A stretch of DNA of 64,000 nucleotides. It comes from Rossellomorea aquimaris. GTDB taxonomy: Bacteria > Bacillota > Bacilli > Bacillales > Fictibacillaceae. Where the stretch lies: assembly GCA_020524245.1 (NCBI GenBank), contig JAIVLN010000001.1, positions 868,001 through 932,000 on the forward strand, given 5' to 3'. Positions 26,616 through 34,724 of this stretch are shown here, in pieces (positions within the stretch are counted from its first letter, which is position 1; every line of letters begins with the position of its first letter). The notes below the pieces were generated by a model. The model made no database searches, was not told the origin of the DNA, and saw only the letters and a program-made list of their open reading frames with translations. Position numbers and translations under genes: made by a program.

Positions 26616-28204
26616 CTCCCTCTTTCCTTCTCTATCTTGAATTTCACTTCTATTGTCGTGCCTTTTCCAGGCTGACTGTGAATATCCATTTTGCCACCCA
26701 TAATTTCAGCACGCTCTCTCATACTCGACAAACCGAATGACCAGTTGTGCTCTCCGTTCTCAAGAACCGGGAAACCGATGCCATCATCGACAACCTTCAT
26801 GATCACTTCATCCGTTTTACGGTATAAATAGAGGCGTACTTCATTTACACGTGCATGCTTATGGACATTGTTAAGCGCTTCTTGCCCGATGCGCCACATC
26901 GTTTCTTCAACCAGCCTTGGGATATTTCCTACCCCTTCAATATATTCCGTGACATCCAACCCAAGCGATTGCCCATACTTTTTGAGTGTTACAATGACGC
27001 CTTCTTCCAATCCCACCGGTCTTAATTGCCAAATCATCGAACGCATCTCACCGACCACTTCTTGTGAAAGACTCTGCATTTCCGTCAATGATTCAAGGAT
27101 CGTTTCGCTGTCTTGTAACTGTTTCACATACTCTCGTAATCCACGTGCAGTCAGACTGAGGGAAAACAATTTTTGATTTACAGAATCATGCAGATCGCGT
27201 GCTAACCGGTTTCGTTCCTCGATGAGGGCAAGCTCTCTTGACCGTTCAAACAATCGCGCTTTTTCCAGGACAAGAGAAACATGATCACCTAAAGCCTTCA
27301 ACACTTCCCGTTCAATTGCAGACGAATTCTTTTCCTGAACCCCGACTAGACAGCCGATCCACTCTTCTCCAATCAATAAAGGTACGACAAATGATCGCTC
27401 TATATCCAAACCTGCTTGTTGCAGGTCTGATTTCACCATTTGTTGCTCAAGCGTTTTTTGCAGGTCCCCACTATGTTCAATTGGATACCGCTTGTGTGTT
27501 TTCTTTGAACCTCCCGGACTGAAAATAGAGCGTAACGTCAGTACATCATCTTCTTTAATGAAAAATGCGAGGGTTTCAAGGCTGAACAGCTTACCGATTA
27601 CATCCACCGTATTCTGCGGAAGGTGATGGATGTCATTCATCTTCCAGATGGAGCGGCTGATTTCATCCAGCTTCGTGTACTGATCTGCTTTTGTTTGCTG
27701 GGCTTCGTACAGTTTCGTTCGTTTGATCGCTGTCCCAATTTGGAACGAAATCGACTGCAATAAGTCCAATTCATCCTCTGTGAACTCATTTTTCCCTGGC
27801 TCTGCTACATTGAGAAGACCGAATTTTTCCCCGCCTGCAATCAATGGAACAGTCGCATGATGGGTGATCCCTTTCGTATCGCCCCAATCATATTCAATTG
27901 CATCTTCAATACGCTTACAATTGATGATGTTTACTGCCTTTTGCAGACGTCCGTCCCAAACCTTATCCAAACACCAGCAGCTTCCCTGGCACATCGGTTT
28001 CTTATCACCCCAGGCCAATGCTGGTGGCAGATTGACATCCGCAACGAACGCATAGATTGGTTCTTCATCGGTCAAAAAGATCCACCCTGTCGACAAACCG
28101 GTCACTTCCAACAGTTTTTCCATAACCGATTGAAGCATCTCCCGTACATTATTGGATTGGTTCAACGTTTCTGCAATCACTTTCAACGTATGGACTCTCG
28201 ACAC
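26612..28204 (-). CDS. GAF-domain sensor histidine kinase with cysteine cluster (YhcY/AirS-like)
   Basis: A 530-residue soluble sensor kinase with no membrane segment. Residues about 20-165 are a GAF domain, 185-315 a second GAF-like region, then HisKA_3 with phosphoacceptor His339 in RNRLARDLHDSVNQKL and an ATPase domain ending GIGFPVLEN and GKGTTIEVKF. The first GAF carries Cys72, Cys76, Cys78 and Cys96 (MCQGSCWCLDK, IINCKRI). A four-cysteine arrangement is reported to bind a [2Fe-2S] cluster in the staphylococcal AirS (YhcS) kinase; a similar redox or oxygen sensor is therefore plausible here. Operon with the response regulator. Confidence 0.88.
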   Translation of the reverse strand: MSRVHTLKVIAETLNQSNNVREMLQSVMEKLLEVTGLSTGWIFLTDEEPIYAFVADVNLPPALAWGDKKPMCQGSCWCLDKVWDGRLQKAVNIINCKRIEDAIEYDWGDTKGITHHATVPLIAGGEKFGLLNVAEPGKNEFTEDELDLLQSISFQIGTAIKRTKLYEAQQTKADQYTKLDEISRSIWKMNDIHHLPQNTVDVIGKLFSLETLAFFIKEDDVLTLRSIFSPGGSKKTHKRYPIEHSGDLQKTLEQQMVKSDLQQAGLDIERSFVVPLLIGEEWIGCLVGVQEKNSSAIEREVLKALGDHVSLVLEKARLFERSRELALIEERNRLARDLHDSVNQKLFSLSLTARGLREYVKQLQDSETILESLTEMQSLSQEVVGEMRSMIWQLRPVGLEEGVIVTLKKYGQSLGLDVTEYIEGVGNIPRLVEETMWRIGQEALNNVHKHARVNEVRLYLYRKTDEVIMKVVDDGIGFPVLENGEHNWSFGLSSMRERAEIMGGKMDIHSQPGKGTTIEVKFKIEKERGS

Positions 28205-28252
28205 CGTACTCCCCCTCCCTTGCTAAAATCCGTATGTATTTCAAAATAGAAT

Positions 28253-28308
28253 AGTAAAAATCCGCCATTTTTATGATGTACATCAAGAATATCATAAAAT
28301 GACGGATT
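28253..28308 (-). terminator. Intrinsic terminator after the FMN reductase gene
   Basis: Long imperfect stem, aaatccgccatttttatgat (28258-28277) with atcataaaatgacggattt (28290-28308); the minus strand continues TTTTTACTATT. It separates the reductase gene from the kinase gene. Confidence 0.75.
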
Positions 28309-28318
28309 TGATTTCCTC

Positions 28319-28873
28319 TTATCGAAGTTGTCCAGTTTGGGTTTTGGCAAGTTTCTCAGTCATTTCAAAGAGAAGATTTGCCATCAGTTCCAGACGCTCA
28401 ACTGCTTCTCGGTCGACAAGGTTGTACTCTTCGTCATAGCAATATGGATCGGATACGAACTGGTCTGGCAACACCATTGCGTATAATCCTCTCAACACCG
28501 TTCGCATATTGTTCAGCGCATTAATACCGCCTTTGCTTCCACCAGATGCTGCCGCAATTGCAGCAGGTTTATGCTTGAAATGCGATCCACCCAGAAAATC
28601 CAATGCGTTCTTCAATGCCCCACTCATACCATTGTGGTATTCAGGAGATGCAATGAAAAATCCGTCTGCTTTCTCTGCCTCTTTGTACAGTTTCTTCAGC
28701 CTCATATTATTTTCATTCCCGCCGTCACCTGGGAATAGGGGTAATTTTTCAAGGCCAAGATCAATGTATTCGACCGTAGCTCCTTTCTCTTCAAGCAATT
28801 CCTTCATCAATTTCGTAATACCCCGTGTTCTCGATTTCTCCATCGGGCTTCCATTCAACACTAAAATTTTCAT
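28319..28873 (-). CDS. NADPH-dependent FMN reductase family protein
   Basis: A flavodoxin-fold oxidoreductase of about 184 residues. The FMN phosphate loop is LVLNGSPMEKSRTRG, and the family segment FFIASPEYHNGMSGALKNALDFLG is clear. Relatives reduce quinones, azo compounds or chromate using NAD(P)H. The start is uncertain: ATG 28873 (MKILVLNG) matches the family, but the AAAGG-like site is better placed for the ATG or GTG three to four codons upstream. A single-gene transcript next to the GAF two-component system; a link is speculative. Confidence 0.87.
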   Translation of the reverse strand: MKILVLNGSPMEKSRTRGITKLMKELLEEKGATVEYIDLGLEKLPLFPGDGGNENNMRLKKLYKEAEKADGFFIASPEYHNGMSGALKNALDFLGGSHFKHKPAAIAAASGGSKGGINALNNMRTVLRGLYAMVLPDQFVSDPYCYDEEYNLVDREAVERLELMANLLFEMTEKLAKTQTGQLR

Positions 28874-28981
28874 AAAAAACATCACGCCTTTTACAACAAG
28901 TTATAGTATTATTATATGTTTTCCTGAGTGGATGAACATCGGAATTATGGATGAAGTTGTCTACGACTATTGTTGTAGATG

Positions 28982-30064
28982 TTAAAGAACGCCTGCCATC
29001 ACCGCTATATAAGCAAGCCCAGAGCCTAGGACAGCTAACGGAATGCTGATGAGGATCGGCCATCTTTTTACAATGGTGATCGCGGTAAGCGAAAGCACAA
29101 CAATCGAACCTAAGCCCCAAAGGAAGACACTCTTCGTCCACGCAAAAGTCAGAACGGATTGTGGATCGATCGTTCCATCAAACTGCGTCATGAATAACGG
29201 TGAAGGATCCTCCTGTAATATCGTGCGCCACACTTCATGCGGCGGGACCTGTTGAGACAGAAATGCTGTGACGCCGAACACGAATAAGATTAAGATCGTT
29301 TCGCCCCTCAAGGAACGAAGGACATATCGATTCCCTTTTGTTTGGATCGCTTTCTTCAAATACACACCGTGTAACAGGGCATACAGGAACAATGGAATCA
29401 ATAGGAGATGTTTAATCAATAAGGCTTGTCCGTAGTTCAAAACCCATGAGTCTACATACTGAGGAGCGACGATTTCATTGATCAACAAGCCGCCACCTGT
29501 CAAAATCAGTACAGCTCCGATTGAAAATGGCGTGTACCAATTTAAGAACGGAATCCAATTGGAGTCTTCCTTCGAACTCCATGCGACATAAAGCAATACG
29601 CCTACCCATCCAGTAACAGCGATTACGTGGGAGAAATGGGCGATGAATCCGATGACAGGATAGAGAGATGCTGAATGGCTCGCAAAGGAATAAGTGCTCA
29701 TTAAGATTACCGTCAGGAATGCGCCTAACCGGGCATAAAAAGTCGTACTCTGAAGATCATTTTTATAAACGAGTAAAAATAGTACGATAGATATTAATAT
29801 GCTGGCCAACCATGCCTTCCCGACATCGAACTGAATCAATACGGTCTTAAATGTCTCCCAATAGCCGACGCTTTCGGATAAAAACCCGATGATCTGCAAG
29901 AGGGATATGAACATAATGATCGGAACAAGGACGATGAGCCACAACATTAGTTCTTTCGGTACCTTTACATTCGGCTTTTTGTTTTCTGGTACGGATGCAA
30001 GAAGCAACCCTCCGAACAGTAGTGCAAATACCAGATAGAGGACGCCTTTAAAGAAGATGATCAT
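28982..30064 (-). CDS. CopD-family copper resistance membrane protein
   Basis: A polytopic inner-membrane protein of 360 residues with eight or nine hydrophobic helices and the CopD domain in the C-terminal half (SHVIAVTGWVGVLLYVAW, GQALLIKHLLLIPLFLYALLHGVYL). CopD proteins take part in copper import or homeostasis with CopC. The ATG at 30064 overlaps the copC stop codon (ATGA). In B. subtilis CopC and CopD are fused in YcnJ; here they are separate and coupled. Chosen start has AGAAGGG six nt upstream. Confidence 0.85.
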   Translation of the reverse strand: MIIFFKGVLYLVFALLFGGLLLASVPENKKPNVKVPKELMLWLIVLVPIIMFISLLQIIGFLSESVGYWETFKTVLIQFDVGKAWLASILISIVLFLLVYKNDLQSTTFYARLGAFLTVILMSTYSFASHSASLYPVIGFIAHFSHVIAVTGWVGVLLYVAWSSKEDSNWIPFLNWYTPFSIGAVLILTGGGLLINEIVAPQYVDSWVLNYGQALLIKHLLLIPLFLYALLHGVYLKKAIQTKGNRYVLRSLRGETILILFVFGVTAFLSQQVPPHEVWRTILQEDPSPLFMTQFDGTIDPQSVLTFAWTKSVFLWGLGSIVVLSLTAITIVKRWPILISIPLAVLGSGLAYIAVMAGVL

Positions 30065-30645
30065 GCTTTGCCCTTCTTCCTGATCACCCATATAAGAAAG
30101 CCGATTCCAGCAAAAATGAATAGACCAGCTATGATGAAGACAGTCGGAGACACTCCGTCTTCTACTACTCGCTGATCTGTCGGATTCATTTGATTAGTGG
30201 ACTGGTTTGCATCATCTTCAGATGCTTTTTCTTCGCTTTCTTCATTATCTGGTGGGGCTGTTTCCGAATCGTTTTTTGTCTCTTCTTCACTCTCAACTTG
30301 GAACGAGAAATCCCCGTCAACAACGTGGCTATCTTCTGAAATGATTTCATAGGTGACAGTATAAGAACCTGAATCGAGTGGTTTTACCGTTTGTCCGAGC
30401 ATGACATTCCCATCGATTTGTACAGCTTCTACCTCAATGGTTTGACCTGCTTCGTCGGTCACTGTGAATTGACTGCCTTCCTTGATATCTGTACTGAATT
30501 CAAAGGTAATGACATCCAAAGCATATTGAACAACCTCTCCATCACTTGGAGTAGTGCCTTGTAAATTCGCGTGTGCGAACGTTTGAATTGGTACCATGAA
30601 CATTGTTAATAAAATGGTAAGTGCGCAGAACATTTTCTTGTGCAT
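30061..30645 (-). CDS. CopC-domain copper-binding protein, membrane-anchored
   Basis: A 194-residue secreted protein. The signal peptide ends QTFA, so His25 (HANLQG) would become the mature N-terminus; with Asp105 and His107 (SEDSHVVDGD) this fits the copper(II) His-brace site of CopC proteins. After a Glu/Asp/Asn-rich linker (residues 118-160) a C-terminal helix, VFIIAGLFIFAGIGFLIWVI, with following RKKGKA anchors it. Methionine-rich Cu(I) site is not evident. First gene of copC-copD. Confidence 0.88.
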   Translation of the reverse strand: MHKKMFCALTILLTMFMVPIQTFAHANLQGTTPSDGEVVQYALDVITFEFSTDIKEGSQFTVTDEAGQTIEVEAVQIDGNVMLGQTVKPLDSGSYTVTYEIISEDSHVVDGDFSFQVESEEETKNDSETAPPDNEESEEKASEDDANQSTNQMNPTDQRVVEDGVSPTVFIIAGLFIFAGIGFLIWVIRKKGKA

Positions 30646-30827
30646 GATGGATCCGTTCCTTTCTCAAAACTTTCGAATCCATCTTATCACCTAACTCATG
30701 GTAATTCTACTTTGTTCACACATCGTTCTTTTTTATGATGGAGTCAGGCTCCGTCCTTCCTTACGTCCCTCATTTTGCATTTATCTCATTTTCGAGGACG
30801 TAACGCTCATAACTCATCAAACTATTT
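30646..30827. other. Spacer with palindromic ggagtcaggctcc
   Basis: No coding signal. Near 30740-30752 the near-palindrome ggagtcaggctcc is similar in build to the ggtgcctggcacc element near 56476. No promoter or terminator is confidently assigned here. Confidence 0.35.
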
Positions 30828-31670
30828 TTACGAAAGAAAAGAGCGGATGGCTAACTGGAAACGATCCTTTTCTTCCAGAAACGGATAGTGGTTGCTGTAC
30901 TGGAATCTTAAGAATATGGAGTCTTCCATTAGTTCGTACATTTCCTCTGAACAGCGGATAGGGCATTGTACGTCATTCTCTCCACACACGATGAGCGTCG
31001 GTGTTTTAACAGACTTCAACCGGTCTTTCAAATCAAAATGCTGGAATTCATGTTCACCGAAATAATTCAAACGATCCGCAGCAATCTTTTTGAAAATATC
31101 CGCGGAGAAATACATTTCATATTTTTCAGGTTCGTTCAACGAGAGCTTGGTCCGTTCCCTTGCGAGCAATTTACGTTCATCCGGATGTAAGTTTTTCGAC
31201 TTCAATTTTTCGATTAAGTCTTGCATGACCTGAAACTGTGGATGATCTTGGTGGTAGATACTATCCTTCGTATCGGCGTATTTACCATCTGCTGCACTGC
31301 CCACGACAATCAATTGACTAAGGCCTTCAGGAACATCGGCCGCATAATGTAAGCCTAGCATTCCACCTGTGGAGTGTCCTGCGAACGCCCATTTCTCATA
31401 CTCCATCGCTTTTCTGATAGATTCAAGATCCTTGACGGTCTCTCCCATAGATAGTTCATCTTCAGTTTGATAGCGCGACGATTTTCCCGCTCCTCTTAAA
31501 TTGACTAGAATCGTCTCATATCTTTGCGTAAACGTGTCTGCGAAGTGGTCACCCGTCTCATTGAATTCTGAATATAAATGCGTTACACATACGGGCTTTC
31601 CTTGACCCTTCGTAAAAATCTCAAAATCTCCCCGATCGGTACTTATGATCTTACCTCTCCAGCTACCCAA
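30828..31670 (-). CDS. Alpha/beta-hydrolase
   Basis: A 280-residue alpha/beta-hydrolase without signal peptide. The nucleophile elbow is GHSTGG, the acid is probably Asp in VCGENDVQCP, and the catalytic histidine lies in QYSNHYPFLEE. The N-terminal region ILVNLRGAGKSSR is like proline iminopeptidases and related hydrolases; substrate unknown. Start assigned to TTG 31670 (MGSWRGKII) because AAAGGAG lies 7 nt upstream, while the upstream ATG has no ribosome site. It lies divergently from the ECF sigma gene. Confidence 0.8.
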   Translation of the reverse strand: MGSWRGKIISTDRGDFEIFTKGQGKPVCVTHLYSEFNETGDHFADTFTQRYETILVNLRGAGKSSRYQTEDELSMGETVKDLESIRKAMEYEKWAFAGHSTGGMLGLHYAADVPEGLSQLIVVGSAADGKYADTKDSIYHQDHPQFQVMQDLIEKLKSKNLHPDERKLLARERTKLSLNEPEKYEMYFSADIFKKIAADRLNYFGEHEFQHFDLKDRLKSVKTPTLIVCGENDVQCPIRCSEEMYELMEDSIFLRFQYSNHYPFLEEKDRFQLAIRSFLS

Positions 31671-31725
31671 TGTCTCACTCCTTTCCATATACCTATGGTC
31701 TTATTGAGTGAATTTCCCCTTTTTA

Positions 31726-31752
31726 GTGATCCGAAACCCTTGTATAAACGTA
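31726..31752 (+). promoter_or_regulatory. Candidate ECF-sigma autoregulatory promoter
   Basis: gtgatccg (31726-31733), 15-bp spacer, then cgta (31749-31752), about 75 bp upstream of the sigma gene. The same motif with the same spacing lies upstream of the anchored surface protein (33258-33284). ECF -10 elements commonly contain CGT. Two occurrences in one locus make a shared promoter plausible; unproven. Confidence 0.5.
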
Positions 31753-31827
31753 TACTGAATGAGTTCTCTTTGAAACAAGTGTAAACTAGTATATGCTTAG
31801 AGAAAACATTGTCAAAAGGAGAATTGA

Positions 31828-32388
31828 ATGAGTGAGATGGATTTCGAGCTCTATGAACGGGTTTTGAAACAAGATAGAAAAGCCCTAGAGCTCCTATACG
31901 AACGCTACGAAAAGCTGCTTTTCTCATTTGCATACCGCATGACGAAACGAAGAGAACTGTCCGAAGAGATCGTCCAGGAGGTTTTCATCAAACTATGGAC
32001 GAAACCTGGAATCTATGATCGATCCAAAGGGAAATTTTCTTCCTGGCTCCTCACTGTCACAAGGAACACAAGCATCGATCATTTGAGAAGAAAAAATGAA
32101 AACACATACGAAATAGAAGATAGAGACGCATTACAAAAAGACGAACCAACCATTGAAGAACAAGTGGAATGGAAAGAAGATGGAAGACGTTTAAGGAAGG
32201 CTATGAAAATCTTAGCGGACGAACAACGGGAAATTGTCGACCTCTTCTACTTCAAAGGATTATCGCAAAGTAAAATTGCAGATAAGATCCAAATTCCACT
32301 CGGCACTGTGAAAGGTCGGTTAAGATTGGCACTGAAACATTTACGCAAACACTTGGAATCTACTGGGCAAGGGAGGGATCACCTATGA
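31828..32388 (+). CDS. ECF-family RNA polymerase sigma factor
   Basis: A 186-residue ECF sigma factor with sigma region 2 (LLYERYEKLLFSFAYRMTKRRELSEEIVQEVFIKLW) and region 4 (ILADEQREIVDLFYFKGLSQSKIADKIQIPLGTVKGRLRLAL). ATG 31828 follows AAAGGAG by 6 nt. Its 3' end overlaps the anti-sigma gene by 4 bp, the standard arrangement for a sigma/anti-sigma pair. It probably drives its own operon and the downstream surface-protein gene through the shared gtgatccg-N15-cgt motif. It does not look like SigW, SigM or SigX, and I cannot assign a named group. Confidence 0.9.
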   Translation: MSEMDFELYERVLKQDRKALELLYERYEKLLFSFAYRMTKRRELSEEIVQEVFIKLWTKPGIYDRSKGKFSSWLLTVTRNTSIDHLRRKNENTYEIEDRDALQKDEPTIEEQVEWKEDGRRLRKAMKILADEQREIVDLFYFKGLSQSKIADKIQIPLGTVKGRLRLALKHLRKHLESTGQGRDHL

Positions 32389-33170
32389 CAAATCAAGATC
32401 GTTGTGAAATGCTACTCGATTATTTCAATCAATGTCTTGATGCAGATGAAAAGAAAATCTTTGAGGCACATCTATCCGAATGTAAAGAGTGCCAAGAAGA
32501 ATTACAAGAGTTAGAAGAGCTGACGGCTGACCTTCCATATGCCTCCGAACCAGTAGAACCTAATGAAGGTATGAAAGAGCGGATCCTCTCCAACGTATTT
32601 GAACAGCCGATTGAAACAGAGGAATCCAATGGTGAGAATAACGAAGCCATTTCCAATGTCGAAACCATTCGTCCAACTGAACGGACAACATCTAATAAGT
32701 CGGCTAAAACACAGAAACGATGGATTCAACCGTTACTTGCTGCCTCTTTACTTCTATCTCTGACAGCGAATGTCTATTTTTATATGAATGATCAACAGAC
32801 GCCCGTTGTTCTTCCGGACGATAGTGTCAATCAAGTTCTGAAAAATGTGGAACTGGCGGCAACTGAAGGATTTGATGCAAGTGCACAAGCGGCAATGATT
32901 GAGAAAGAAGACGGAATGTCACTCGTCATGCAGGCGAATAATCTTCAGGCAGTATCGGGGACTGAGGCCTATCAAGTCTGGTTGATTGATGCAAATGGTG
33001 AAAAGTTCCGAGCTGGTACTTTCCTGCCGAACGAGAACGGTCAAGGCGGTGTCATCTACCCTGTAAAAATTGAGGGTGATCATGAGTGGGATACAATCGC
33101 CGTCACCCTGGAGCCAACTCCGGACAGTGAGCAGCCGAAAGGGCAGATCATCCTCGCTTCCAAGCTTTAA
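32385..33170 (+). CDS. Transmembrane anti-sigma factor (RskA-like)
   Basis: A 261-residue single-pass membrane protein. The cytosolic N-terminus carries the zinc-binding anti-sigma motif H29-x3-C33-x2-C36 (AHLSECKEC), residues about 113-134 form the membrane helix, and the outer domain (about 140-261; AYQVWLIDANGEKFRAGTF, WDTIAVTLEPTPDSEQP) has the build of the RskA domain. It should sequester the upstream sigma factor until an extracytoplasmic signal, probably through regulated proteolysis. The genes overlap by 4 bp; a terminator follows. Confidence 0.9.
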   Translation: MTNQDRCEMLLDYFNQCLDADEKKIFEAHLSECKECQEELQELEELTADLPYASEPVEPNEGMKERILSNVFEQPIETEESNGENNEAISNVETIRPTERTTSNKSAKTQKRWIQPLLAASLLLSLTANVYFYMNDQQTPVVLPDDSVNQVLKNVELAATEGFDASAQAAMIEKEDGMSLVMQANNLQAVSGTEAYQVWLIDANGEKFRAGTFLPNENGQGGVIYPVKIEGDHEWDTIAVTLEPTPDSEQPKGQIILASKL

Positions 33171-33178
33171 ATCATGTA

Positions 33179-33207
33179 AGAACATCCTCCGGGATGTTCT
33201 TTTTTTC
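33179..33207 (+). terminator. Intrinsic terminator of the sigma/anti-sigma operon
   Basis: Stem agaacatcc (33179-33187) with ggatgttct (33192-33200), followed by eight T residues. It lies 9 bp after the anti-sigma stop, so the surface-protein gene needs its own promoter. Confidence 0.92.
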
Positions 33208-33257
33208 GCCCTCTATATCCATGGTTCAACAAAAATAAAAACTTCTTTCAGAAAAAA

Positions 33258-33284
33258 GTGATCCGTTCCCTGATCTCTCTCGTT
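33258..33284 (+). promoter_or_regulatory. Candidate ECF-sigma promoter of the surface-protein gene
   Basis: gtgatccg (33258-33265), 15-bp spacer, cgtt (33281-33284), 36 bp before the ATG. It matches the element upstream of the sigma gene in both boxes and spacing and lies just after the operon terminator, where a promoter is required. Confidence 0.55.
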
Positions 33285-33319
33285 AGCCTTACAAATAAGT
33301 AAAAAGGAGAGATTCACAC

Positions 33320-34666
33320 ATGAACATGAAAAAAGGACTTGTCGCAATTCCATTAAGCACATCATTACTTCTAGGGGGAGTCGCAACAACAGCATTTGCT
33401 GATGATCATGCGAAGCCGACTGTAACAACACCAGCATCAGAATTACGTACATCACTCGATCATCTCCTTAGTGAGCACGCATACTTAGCGGTTGAAACGA
33501 TGCGTAAAGGCGCAGAAGGAGCGGGAGACTTCGAACAAGCATCCGGCGCATTGATGGCAAATGCAGACGACTTGAGTGCAGCGATCGCCTCAGTTTATGG
33601 TGATGAAGCTGGAAAGCAATTCGACGAAATGTGGAAAGGTCATATCGGATTTTTCGTTGATTATGTAAAAGCGACAAGCGCAAACGACGAAGCTAAGAAA
33701 CAAGAAGCACTAGATAACCTAGCAAACTATAAACAAGAATTTTCTAAGTTCCTAGAAACGGCTACTGAAGAACGTCTTGAAGCCGGCGCACTTGCTGAAG
33801 GACTTCAAATGCACGTGAACCAATTGATTGGTGCATTTGACGCTTATGTCGCTGGAAACTATGAAAAAGCTTATGAATATGAACGTGAAGCGATCAACCA
33901 TATGTACATGGTCAGTAAGGGGCTATCCTCTGCAATCGTCCAACAGTTCCCAGATAAATTCGAAAATACGAAAGCTGTAACCCCAGCAAATGACTTACGT
34001 TCCAACTTGAACCACTTGCTCACAGAGCACGCTGGTCTAGCGATGATGGCGATGCAGAACGGCATTGACGGCTCAGAAGACTTTGAAGCATCTGCTCAAG
34101 CACTAGCGAACAATACAGAAGATCTAACCGCAGCAATCTCCTCTGTCTATGGTGAGGAAGCAGGTATGAAATTCAAGGAAATGTGGTCCGGTCATATCGG
34201 TAACTTTGTCGATTATGTAAAAGCAACAGGCGCTAACGATGAAGAAAAGAAACAAGCAGCTCTCGACGCCCTTGCAGCTTATAAAGCCAACTTCTCTCAA
34301 TTCCTGGAGACTGCAACTGATGGACGTTTAAAAGCAGACGCTCTCTCTGAAGGATTGCAAATGCATGTTGATCAGCTCGTCGGTACGTTTGATAGCTATG
34401 TAGCAGAAGACTACGATACGACTTACACAAAACTTCGTGAAGCATATGCACATATGCTGAAACCAGCAGCAGGTTTATCCGGAGCATTTGTCGATCAATT
34501 CCCTGACAAGTTTGCAGGTGAAATGCCAACCGATATGCCGAAAACAGGTCTAGGTGGAACAGCTGATCAGGGGATGTCATTAACGTCCATTTTACTTGCA
34601 GGATTTGCAGCTTCAATCGCAATTGCCATGCTGGCAGTTAGAAGACTCGGTGGACAAACAAAATAA
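33320..34666 (+). CDS. Sortase-anchored surface protein with two His-rich 184-residue repeats
   Basis: A 448-residue secreted protein. Signal peptide 1-27 (TAFA|DDH); repeat 1 about 37-216; repeat 2 about 221-400; sorting motif MPKTG at 406-410, hydrophobic helix 419-440 and RR tail. Each repeat is all-helical in pattern and starts ELRTSLDHLLSEHAYLA or DLRSNLNHLLTEHAGLA. His48, 53, 108, 165 and 194 recur as His232, 237, 292, 349 and 378: exactly 184 residues apart without a gap. This resembles a four-helix metal- or haem-binding bundle, but no ligand is known. MPKTG is an LPXTG variant; the next gene encodes a sortase. Start follows AAGGAG. Confidence 0.85.
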   Translation: MNMKKGLVAIPLSTSLLLGGVATTAFADDHAKPTVTTPASELRTSLDHLLSEHAYLAVETMRKGAEGAGDFEQASGALMANADDLSAAIASVYGDEAGKQFDEMWKGHIGFFVDYVKATSANDEAKKQEALDNLANYKQEFSKFLETATEERLEAGALAEGLQMHVNQLIGAFDAYVAGNYEKAYEYEREAINHMYMVSKGLSSAIVQQFPDKFENTKAVTPANDLRSNLNHLLTEHAGLAMMAMQNGIDGSEDFEASAQALANNTEDLTAAISSVYGEEAGMKFKEMWSGHIGNFVDYVKATGANDEEKKQAALDALAAYKANFSQFLETATDGRLKADALSEGLQMHVDQLVGTFDSYVAEDYDTTYTKLREAYAHMLKPAAGLSGAFVDQFPDKFAGEMPTDMPKTGLGGTADQGMSLTSILLAGFAASIAIAMLAVRRLGGQTK

Positions 34667-34676
34667 AACAATTTAT

Positions 34677-34700
34677 AGAGAGAAGGTTCCCTTCTCTCTT
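34677..34700 (+). terminator. Hairpin between surface protein and sortase genes
   Basis: Perfect 10-bp stem agagagaagg (34677-34686) with ccttctctct (34690-34699), loop ttc. The following T-tract is poor, so it may be a partial terminator or an mRNA stabiliser making sortase expression lower than that of its substrate. Confidence 0.5.
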
Positions 34701-34724
34701 CCTTCTTAAAAAAGGATGATTTTG

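Noticed and set aside
28791-29141. 116-codon minus-strand frame bridging the FMN reductase and copD
   Set aside because: Overlaps two well-supported genes in another frame and has no family resemblance.
31734-31790. SigW/SigM-type GAAAC promoter upstream of the ECF sigma gene
   Set aside because: GAAAC motifs at about 31732 and 31771 have no CGT box at 16-17 bp; the gtgatccg-N15-cgt motif shared with the surface-protein gene fits better.
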